DNA of 6,780 bases. It comes from JAZSMJ01 sp045535815. GTDB lineage: Bacteria; Bacillota; Clostridia; Oscillospirales; CAG-272. Each line of letters begins with the position of its first letter. Within the stretch, counting starts at the first letter, position 1. The notes beneath the pieces were generated by a model. That model had not been told where the DNA came from. It saw nothing but the letters and a program-made list of their open reading frames with translations, and did not search any database. Shown here in pieces: positions 1 through 4,590 of this stretch. Both the position numbers and the translations under genes were made by a program. Where the stretch lies: the NCBI GenBank assembly GCA_045535815.1, contig JAZSMJ010000050.1, positions 1-6,780 of the forward strand, written 5' to 3'.

Positions 1-89
1 TACTCGTGTATGAAAAAGAGGTCAAGTATTCACGGACGGCGGGTAACCCGATTGTGATATACTTCACCTTTCAGCCAAATCCGGACTGA
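1..89 (+). CDS. C-terminal end of an unidentified protein (5' end outside window)
   Basis: The frame whose codons begin at base 3 is open from the window edge to a TGA at 87-89. It encodes 28 residues ending in the stretch IVIYFTFQPNPD. The other two forward frames stop sooner (10-12 and 55-57). The tail alternates hydrophobic and polar residues like a beta strand, and I recognise no family. A plus-strand gene here fits the arrangement, because the next gene runs towards it and a long hairpin lies between the two. With only 28 codons visible, the chance that this is not a gene is real. Confidence 0.4.
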   Translation, partial: LVYEKEVKYSRTAGNPIVIYFTFQPNPD

Positions 90-123
90 TATGGCATAGA
101 GTAGTATAGAAAGAGCAAGAAAA

Positions 124-162
124 GTATGTACCCGGAAGCCAATATGACTTCCGGGTATATAC
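124..162. terminator. Long hairpin terminator between convergent genes
   Basis: Bases 124-138 pair with 148-162 as a 15-bp stem with a single G-T wobble (128:158) and a 9-nt loop. The core is CCCGGAAG/CTTCCGGG. On the minus strand the stem is followed by a T-rich run (TTTCTTGCTCTTTC), which suits termination of the transferase gene. On the plus strand only short T runs follow (168-170), so termination of the left-hand gene may be less efficient. Placement between two converging genes supports a shared, asymmetric bidirectional terminator. Confidence 0.7.
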
Positions 163-262
163 CAAAGTTTAATTCTTCGTTAAGGATAACGCACAAATGC
201 TCGTACTCCTTTTATTTTTCGGCAGGTCAACCCTGTTTTATGGAAGCTACCCTTCGTTTTTT

Positions 263-1807
263 TTAAGCGAATATGTCAAGGCTTCCTTCTTCCATACCGA
301 GAAACTCGGTATTGTAAAATTCGGACTTTTTCTGAAGCTCGGTATCAAGAAAGACGTATCCGTATTTTTCGGTCAAGGTCGGCTCATCCGAGAAAAGATC
401 GGTGCCAAGGCCCAATCTCGTCCCCTTTATCTCTACCCCGAGTGCCGAAAGCGTTGTCGGGAACATATCAAATACCGCAAACTGACGGTTAAATTTATTG
501 ATCGGCTGTTTTGGCGAATTTATGATGCAGTTATAAACCGTGCGTGTGTAATTTTCTTCTATACCGTCGAGAAATTCGGCATCCATAGTAAGATGATCAC
601 CGCTTAAAACTATAGTGGTATTCTCATAAAAGGGCTGAGAGCGTATCCATCTTATAAATTCGTATATCTGCTCTGACGAGCAGGAAAGAACGTTTGCATA
701 CTGCTCATCGTATTTATCATCGCACAGAGGACACAGATATCCGTTCGGAAAATGCGTATCTGCCGTAAGCATTGTAAAGTTGAAGGGCGCATCCTCTGAC
801 GCTAAACGGGTTATCTCTTCCTTTGCGTATTCAAAAAGCTTCTCATCCTCAAAGCCCCACCACTCGTGATAGTCCTGAGGTAGCCTTCCGCTTTCCTTCA
901 ACGCCTCGGTATCGAGAATATTGTAGCCTCCGTGATCGGCAAAGTATTGCTCACGTCCGTGAAACTGAGCAGCAGAACCAAACATAAGGCTCTGATTATA
1001 GCCCTGCTGTTGTAAAATATCTCCAATCGAGGTAACACCCGGCAAAAAAGCATCCTGCTCTTTGCCGTAAGAATCAGCGCCAAGCGAAACCTTTACCGGC
1101 ACGCCCGACGTCTGCGCTACCATAGAAGCAGCCGTCCAGGTAGTTCCCATAAACGACAGTGCACCGCCGATACCGTTAGTATTTGAAAAGCTTACGTTAT
1201 GCTTTGCAAGAGCGGTCAGCTCGGGTATGTAGTCATCGGTGATAGGCTGTCCTGCAGACTTGTCTGCAAAGGTGTTCTCCATAGACTCAAGAAAGATGAA
1301 TATCAGATTTCTTTTCTGACTCGGGAATACAAGCTCAGCATCATCCGGATGAACGTAGTTTGCTTCAATAAAATCAGATTCAAGCGAATTCGTATAAACG
1401 TATGCGACCACGCTGAGCTGCGTCAGAAAAACAACAGATGCACAAACGAGCACGCAGACCGCCATTATCAAAGCCTTGCCGGATAAAAAAGCGCACAGCT
1501 TGCTTTTGCAATATGATCGATACTTCTCCGATCCCGAAAGTCTGTCACGAAGCTTTCCTGAAAGCAAAAGATATAATATTATCTCCAAAGCAGTCAGTAA
1601 AACGCTGAATAAACCAATAGTAATAACACCGCTTGAAGCAAGCGACATCTCAACGCCTTCAAGCGAGGTCTTCATCTGAAACAAAAACTGATCGAGATAA
1701 ATTTTATCGTATTCACTTAAAAGCCATACCGTCAGCATAAAAATAACGTTACCGGAAAGCAAAAGTATGGCTGCAATAATATTTTTCCTCTTAAGATTCC
1801 TGTCCAT
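263..1807 (-). CDS. LTA synthase/MdoB-type membrane phosphoglycerol transferase (sulfatase superfamily)
   Basis: This 514-residue protein has about three N-terminal membrane helices (roughly residues 8-30, 58-82 and 111-137) and then a large extracytoplasmic sulfatase-fold domain. Family metal and catalytic landmarks are visible: Glu174 in FIFLES, a probable nucleophile Thr225 in GTTWTAASMV, His352 in TADTHFPNG, and Asp404/His405 in SGDH. These correspond to the Mn-binding Glu, Thr, Asp and His of S. aureus LtaS. The segment around the threonine (TAASMVAQTSGVP) reads more like E. coli OpgB/MdoB than LtaS. Enzymes of this family move phosphoglycerol or phosphoethanolamine from a lipid donor to a polymer or glycan outside the membrane. 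The acceptor here is unknown. LtaS usually has five helices and about 640 residues, so this is a short form. I chose the ATG at 1805-1807 because an AAGGGG lies upstream. The ATG at 1850-1852 has no ribosome binding site and lies only about 14 nt after the predicted transcription start. A TTG at 1811-1813 is an alternative start. The gene is probably monocistronic. Confidence 0.9.
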   Translation of the reverse strand: MDRNLKRKNIIAAILLLSGNVIFMLTVWLLSEYDKIYLDQFLFQMKTSLEGVEMSLASSGVITIGLFSVLLTALEIILYLLLSGKLRDRLSGSEKYRSYCKSKLCAFLSGKALIMAVCVLVCASVVFLTQLSVVAYVYTNSLESDFIEANYVHPDDAELVFPSQKRNLIFIFLESMENTFADKSAGQPITDDYIPELTALAKHNVSFSNTNGIGGALSFMGTTWTAASMVAQTSGVPVKVSLGADSYGKEQDAFLPGVTSIGDILQQQGYNQSLMFGSAAQFHGREQYFADHGGYNILDTEALKESGRLPQDYHEWWGFEDEKLFEYAKEEITRLASEDAPFNFTMLTADTHFPNGYLCPLCDDKYDEQYANVLSCSSEQIYEFIRWIRSQPFYENTTIVLSGDHLTMDAEFLDGIEENYTRTVYNCIINSPKQPINKFNRQFAVFDMFPTTLSALGVEIKGTRLGLGTDLFSDEPTLTEKYGYVFLDTELQKKSEFYNTEFLGMEEGSLDIFA

Positions 1808-1819
1808 TATCAAAAAATA

Positions 1820-1825
1820 CCCCTT
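1820..1825 (-). promoter_or_regulatory. Ribosome binding site deciding the transferase start
   Basis: On the minus strand AAGGGG lies 12 nt before the ATG at 1805-1807, and 6 nt before an in-frame TTG at 1811-1813. It is the only Shine-Dalgarno-like sequence in the predicted leader. It therefore favours one of these two starts over the upstream ATG at 1850-1852. The spacing to ATG is a little long, so TTG use cannot be excluded. Confidence 0.6.
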
Positions 1826-1872
1826 ATATATGCTACCAAGATGTCCGTCCATATAAGATAAAGTACAGATAT

Positions 1873-1901
1873 ATTATATTACTTAAAGCGTATGCAGTCA
1901 A
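1873..1901 (-). promoter_or_regulatory. Sigma-A type promoter of the transferase gene
   Basis: Read on the minus strand, the -35 box is TTGACT (1896-1901) and the -10 box is TATAAT (1873-1878), with exactly 17 nt between them. Transcription should start near 1866, giving a leader of about 60 nt before the ATG at 1807. This is one mismatch from the vegetative consensus, so strong constitutive transcription is expected. No operator-like palindrome is evident. Confidence 0.85.
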
Positions 1902-1920
1902 GTTAGATAACCATTTGTTT

Positions 1921-1970
1921 AAATTTGATATCATATTAATTTAAAGATTAAAAAAGATTAAAACAAAAAT
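1921..1970 (+). promoter_or_regulatory. AT-rich tract with helically phased repeat, possible UP element
   Basis: Forty-five of these 50 bases are A or T. The 11-base word AAAGATTAAAA occurs twice, at 1943-1953 and 1953-1963, one helical turn (10 bp) apart. The tract sits directly upstream of the rpsF -35 box and also behind the divergent promoter. That is where alpha-subunit-binding UP elements or curved DNA act at strong ribosomal promoters. The sequence shows only composition and phasing, and the function is inferred. Confidence 0.4.
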
Positions 1971-1981
1971 GCTGACAGCTA

Positions 1982-2010
1982 TTGACAAATCCTACGTGGC
2001 GGTTTATAAT
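1982..2010 (+). promoter_or_regulatory. Perfect consensus sigma-A promoter of the rpsF-ssb-rpsR operon
   Basis: TTGACA at 1982-1987 and TATAAT at 2005-2010 are separated by 17 nt, an exact match to the vegetative consensus. Transcription should begin near 2016-2018, leaving a leader of about 120 nt before rpsF. The promoter lies inside an upstream in-frame extension of the rpsF reading frame (to an ATG at 1969). That rules the extension out as coding. Confidence 0.92.
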
Positions 2011-2075
2011 AGTATAGTTAGAAGACCTTGTAGTGCTATAACTATGCCCAAACGGCAGAATAAGCATTGCGGTTT

Positions 2076-2130
2076 TCTCCTTACTGCGAATAAATTTGAT
2101 CATGTTCGCAGTCTTATGTCCATAGGGAGG
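2076..2130 (+). promoter_or_regulatory. Structured rpsF leader: hairpin plus helix that can mask the Shine-Dalgarno
   Basis: ACTGCGAA (2083-2090) and TTCGCAGT (2105-2112) form a perfect 8-bp hairpin just upstream of the rpsF ribosome binding site. Outside it, TCTCCTT (2076-2082) can pair with AGGGAGG (2124-2130), which is the Shine-Dalgarno sequence itself. That helix has 7 pairs, two of them wobbles, with an 11-nt bulge (2113-2123) between the two helices. A smaller TGCC/GGCA hairpin lies at 2045-2057. The S6:S18 complex is known to repress rpsF operons through leader RNA in many bacteria. I did not find the CCG element typical of that motif, so any link to it is inference. Confidence 0.45.
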
Positions 2131-2139
2131 TGTAAAAAA

Positions 2140-2436
2140 ATGGAAAAGATTCTTTCGACTTATGAAACTCTTTTTATCGTTGATCTTCAGCTTGGCGAAG
2201 ACGGCGTAAAGACGATGGTTGAAAAATTTACCAAGCTCATTTCCGATAACGGTGAGATCCTCGAAGTTAACGAATGGGGTAAGCGCAGACTTGCATACCC
2301 GATCAATGACTTGAACGAAGGTCACTACGTTCTCGTAAACTACAAGGCAGAGGCTGATTTCCCTGCTGAGCTTGCGCGTGTCTTCAACATTACTGAAGGC
2401 ATCATGCGTTCTATGACGATCAAGAAGATCGACTAA
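2140..2436 (+). CDS. rpsF: 30S ribosomal protein bS6
   Basis: This 98-residue protein is of normal bS6 length. The family core WGKRRLAYPI is at residues 46-55, preceded by the first strand (YETLFIVDLQL) and followed by a segment ending in the FNITEGIMRSMTIKK strand. bS6 binds the central domain of 16S rRNA together with bS18 in the small-subunit platform. The start at 2140 is set by GGGAGG at 2125-2130. The frame stays open upstream to an ATG at 1969, but the promoter lies inside that stretch. The gene is first in an operon with ssb (19 bases downstream) and rpsR, so the two binding partners bS6 and bS18 are co-transcribed. Expression may be tuned by the folded leader. Confidence 0.98.
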   Translation: MEKILSTYETLFIVDLQLGEDGVKTMVEKFTKLISDNGEILEVNEWGKRRLAYPINDLNEGHYVLVNYKAEADFPAELARVFNITEGIMRSMTIKKID

Positions 2437-2455
2437 TTGGAATGAGGTGTAATTA

Positions 2456-2935
2456 ATGGCGAATTTCAATTTCAACAAGGTAATCCTGGGCGGTAGACTG
2501 ACTGCAGATCCTGAACTTAAGCAGACAGCGAACGGTATCCCGGTAGTATCCTTTACAATTGCAGTAAGCCGCCGTATCGCAAGATCCTCTGACGGACAGT
2601 CGCAGCAGCCAACGGCAGATTTTATCAACGTGGTTGCATGGCGTGCCCAGGCAGAGTTCATCACAAGATATTTCAGAAAAGGCAGCTCTATCTGTGTTGT
2701 AGGTTCTATCCAGACTCGTTCATGGACAGATCAGCAGAACGTCAGACGTTACGCTACAGAAGTTATTGTAGATGAAGTAAGCTTTGTCGACAGCAAGAGT
2801 GATTCCTCTTCCTCCGGCTCAAACGCTTACAATCAGTATGCGCCTGACAATTACAACGCTCCGTCCTATTCATCGTCAATGGATGACGCTCCTAAATTTG
2901 AAGAGCTGTCAAACGACGATGATCTACCATTCTGA
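2456..2935 (+). CDS. ssb: Single-stranded DNA-binding protein SSB
   Basis: This 159-residue protein has one N-terminal OB fold (about residues 5-113). Family motifs include NKVILGGRLTADPEL, VVSFTIAVSRR, FINVVAWRAQAEF and the strand ending in EVIVDEVSFVDS. A flexible Ser/Asn/Tyr/Pro-rich linker follows (about 114-150), ending in the acidic tip DDDLPF at residues 154-159. SSB tetramers coat single-stranded DNA in replication and repair, and the tip recruits partner proteins such as PriA, RecO and RecG. GAGGTG at 2444-2449 places the start 6 nt later at 2456. Its position between rpsF and rpsR is the classic Firmicutes order and indicates the housekeeping SSB rather than a plasmid or phage copy. 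Confidence 0.98.
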   Translation: MANFNFNKVILGGRLTADPELKQTANGIPVVSFTIAVSRRIARSSDGQSQQPTADFINVVAWRAQAEFITRYFRKGSSICVVGSIQTRSWTDQQNVRRYATEVIVDEVSFVDSKSDSSSSGSNAYNQYAPDNYNAPSYSSSMDDAPKFEELSNDDDLPF

Positions 2936-2963
2936 TTTAATTCTATAAGGAGGTTTCATAATA

Positions 2964-3245
2964 ATGGATAACGAAAAGGAAGTTCAGCAGCAGCCTGCAG
3001 CAGCTCCTAAAGCGCCCAGACAGGGTAACCCCATTCGCAGAAGAAAAAAGGTTTGCGCATTCTGTGCTGATAAGATCGAACACATTGACTATAAGGATAC
3101 AGTAAGACTTAAGAAGTGCCTCAGCGAGCGTTCCAAGATTCTTCCCAGAAGAATTACCGGTACATGCGCTAAGCATCAGCGTCAGCTCACAATAGCTGTT
3201 AAGCGTGCTCGTACAGTAGCGCTTATTCCTTATGTAAGCGACTAA
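2964..3245 (+). CDS. rpsR: 30S ribosomal protein bS18, zinc-binding (C+) type
   Basis: This 93-residue protein carries the bS18 core, including KVCAFCADK (residues 30-38), YKDTVRLKKCLSERSKILPRR (43-63), TGTCAKHQRQL (66-75) and a basic C-terminal helix. Cys31-x2-Cys34 and Cys68-x2-His71 look like a complete zinc site. bS18 joins bS6 on the 16S rRNA central domain. The first 20 residues are a Gln/Ala/Pro-rich, probably disordered extension, as in many Clostridia. AAGGAGG at 2947-2953 sits 10 nt before the ATG. The gene ends the operon and is followed 20 bases later by a strong terminator. Confidence 0.97.
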   Translation: MDNEKEVQQQPAAAPKAPRQGNPIRRRKKVCAFCADKIEHIDYKDTVRLKKCLSERSKILPRRITGTCAKHQRQLTIAVKRARTVALIPYVSD

Positions 3246-3265
3246 TTCTAAACGGAATTACAAAG

Positions 3266-3297
3266 AAAAGGCGTTTCGCAGCGAAACGCCTTTTTTT
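3266..3297 (+). terminator. Intrinsic terminator of the rpsF-ssb-rpsR operon
   Basis: GGCGTTTC (3270-3277) pairs perfectly with GAAACGCC (3283-3290), extended by an A-tract (3266-3269) pairing into the seven Ts at 3291-3297. The loop is five bases, or three if 3278 and 3282 also pair. The GC-rich stem with an immediate U-run is a textbook rho-independent terminator. Confidence 0.95.
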
Positions 3298-3326
3298 ACC
3301 ATCTATTGATTGAAGGGTTATATCAT

Positions 3327-3893
3327 ATGTTCAAACAAAAAGCAAAAATCTGCCTTGAGCTTTTTTGCGCATTTTTCAAAATAGGTCTGTTCACCTTTGG
3401 CGGAGGATACGCAATGATACCTCTGATACAGCGTGAAGCGGTTGAAAAAAAGAAATGGATAACCGATGCGGATATGCTTGACATCATCGCAATTGCCGAA
3501 TCCACACCCGGACCTATCGCAATCAACTCATCCACCTTTATCGGTTATCAAACCGCAGGCGTGATCGGCTCTGCCTGTGCAACGATGGGAGTAGTTCTTC
3601 CCTCTTTTCTTATAATCTTTACGCTCTCCTCGATAATCCGTCAGTTTACCGAAAACGCATACGTTCAGTATGCATTCTTCGGAATCAGAGCAGGCGTGCT
3701 TGCACTTATCGTCAAAGCGCTTATCACAATGATAAAGCAGTGCCCGAAAAACGTATTCTCATACGTTATTGCGGCTCTTGCATTTATTGCAACTACCTTC
3801 TTCTCGATAAACGTTCTTTACGTTATAATCGCCAGTGCGCTGATCGGACTGATCTGGTCGCTCACAATAGCGAAGGGAGGCGATAAGGCATGA
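3327..3893 (+). CDS. CHR-family (chromate-type) transporter, first half-length subunit
   Basis: This 188-residue, strongly hydrophobic protein matches one half of a full ChrA. It has the family signature FFKIGLFTFGGGYAMIPLI near residues 17-34, then ESTPGPIAIN (58-67) and GVVLPSF (88-94), with several further membrane helices to about residue 180. CHR proteins export or exchange oxyanions, chromate in characterised cases. In Firmicutes they occur as paired single-domain proteins that work together. I place the start at the ATG 3327-3329, because GAAGGG at 3312-3317 is 9 nt upstream. A TTG at 3306 would lie only 9 bases after the terminator U-run and has no ribosome binding site. No clear promoter is visible in 3246-3326. 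The stop overlaps the start of the second subunit in ATGA (3890-3893). The real substrate is not known. Confidence 0.9.
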   Translation: MFKQKAKICLELFCAFFKIGLFTFGGGYAMIPLIQREAVEKKKWITDADMLDIIAIAESTPGPIAINSSTFIGYQTAGVIGSACATMGVVLPSFLIIFTLSSIIRQFTENAYVQYAFFGIRAGVLALIVKALITMIKQCPKNVFSYVIAALAFIATTFFSINVLYVIIASALIGLIWSLTIAKGGDKA

Positions 3894-4465
3894 TAAAATT
3901 GCTTGAATTGTTCTTTACCTTTTTCAAGATAGGCCTGTTCACCTTTGGCGGCGGTTACGCTATGATACCGCTGATACAGAGCGAGGTCACCGCAAAAGGT
4001 TGGGCAACGCTTGAGGAGCTGGTCGATTTTATCGCAATAAGCGAGAGCACCCCCGGCCCCTTTGCCATCAATATCGCAACCTACATCGGAAGCGAAACGT
4101 ACGGACTTTTAGGCTCGATATGTGCAACGCTCGGCGTTGTTATGCCGTCGTTTATAGTTATATTGCTTGTTGCAAGATTCTATAACGCATTCAAGAATAA
4201 TAAGTACGTCGCAGGCTGTCTGACAGGACTTCGTCCGGTCGTTATAGGGCTTATAGCATATACGGTGCTTTCTGTAGCAAAAACGGTATTTATACCGAGC
4301 GCATTTACAACGCTCACTGCAATTTTCACACCTGCATTTGCAGTTGCCGCAGTCATATTCGCAGTAATGCTCGTGCTTTTGCTTTGGAAAAAGATACATC
4401 CGATAATCATCGTTATCGGCTCAGCCGCCGCCGGAATTGCCGCAGGCGTACTCGGAATAATATAA
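3890..4465 (+). CDS. CHR-family (chromate-type) transporter, second half-length subunit
   Basis: This 191-residue membrane protein is paralogous to the preceding one. It has FFKIGLFTFGGGYAMIPLI (residues 11-29), ESTPGPFAIN (52-61) and GVVMPSF (82-88), followed by helices to the end. Its start overlaps the upstream stop by 4 bases, with AAGGGAGG at 3873-3880 nine nt before it, so the two are translationally coupled and probably made in equal amounts. Known single-domain CHR pairs adopt opposite membrane orientations and form one transporter, which is the likely arrangement here. It is probably a membrane anion exporter or exchanger. Chromate itself is a guess from the family name, since the sequence shows no metal-resistance neighbours. 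Confidence 0.9.
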   Translation: MIKLLELFFTFFKIGLFTFGGGYAMIPLIQSEVTAKGWATLEELVDFIAISESTPGPFAINIATYIGSETYGLLGSICATLGVVMPSFIVILLVARFYNAFKNNKYVAGCLTGLRPVVIGLIAYTVLSVAKTVFIPSAFTTLTAIFTPAFAVAAVIFAVMLVLLLWKKIHPIIIVIGSAAAGIAAGVLGII

Positions 4466-4480
4466 TAAATGATCAAAACT

Positions 4481-4513
4481 ATGGGGAGCCTTTTTGAAAA
4501 AAGCGCTCCCCAT
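4481..4513. terminator. Long bulged hairpin downstream of the transporter pair
   Basis: ATGGGGAGC (4481-4489) pairs perfectly with GCTCCCCAT (4505-4513). Past a single bulged C (4504) the helix continues as CTTTT (4490-4494) with AAAAG (4499-4503), closing a 4-base loop. The plus-strand side is followed by ACCCC, not Ts, so it is a poor intrinsic terminator in that direction. On the minus strand a moderately T-rich stretch follows. It could be a 3' stabilising structure or a secondary terminator for either convergent gene. Confidence 0.45.
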
Positions 4514-4541
4514 ACCCCACGAAAAGATTTAATAATGACAC

Positions 4542-4572
4542 AAAAAAACATCCTCTTCCGAGGATGTTTTTT
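4542..4572. terminator. Bidirectional intrinsic terminator between convergent genes
   Basis: CATCCTC (4549-4555) and GAGGATG (4560-4566) form a perfect 7-bp stem with a TTCC loop, flanked by seven As (4542-4548) and six Ts (4567-4572). It therefore has a U-run on both strands. It separates the transporter genes (plus strand) from the modular protein gene (minus strand, stop at 4591-4593), and fits termination of both. Confidence 0.92.
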
Positions 4573-4590
4573 ATGCTTTATAATAGTTGA

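Noticed and set aside
71..196. Minus-strand 41-codon frame from a TTG, with AGGAG at 206-210 nine nt upstream
   Set aside because: It runs through the 15-bp terminator stem and overlaps the left-hand gene. The start is TTG, and the product shows only a short hydrophobic stretch. A chance ribosome binding site is more likely.
243..264. Plus-strand GAAG/CTTC hairpin followed by eight Ts
   Set aside because: The stem is only 4 bp, and the T run is the complement of the A-rich last codon and 3' flank of the transferase gene. The hairpin at 124-162 is far stronger.
197..607. Plus-strand open frame antisense to the 3' end of the transferase gene
   Set aside because: No ribosome binding site and no recognisable domain, and it overlaps a gene with complete catalytic motifs on the other strand.
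1808..1852. Upstream ATG (1850-1852) as the transferase start
   Set aside because: It has no ribosome binding site and lies about 14 nt after the predicted transcription start. The extra 15 residues look unlike a membrane protein N-terminus.
1969..2139. Upstream in-frame extension of rpsF to an ATG at 1969 (57 extra residues)
   Set aside because: A perfect promoter lies at 1982-2010, inside the extension, so the transcript starts after that ATG. The strong ribosome binding site and the standard bS6 N-terminus are at 2140.
3306..3326. TTG at 3306 as the start of the first transporter subunit
   Set aside because: No ribosome binding site fits it and it is immediately after the terminator. GAAGGG at 3312-3317 points to the ATG at 3327.
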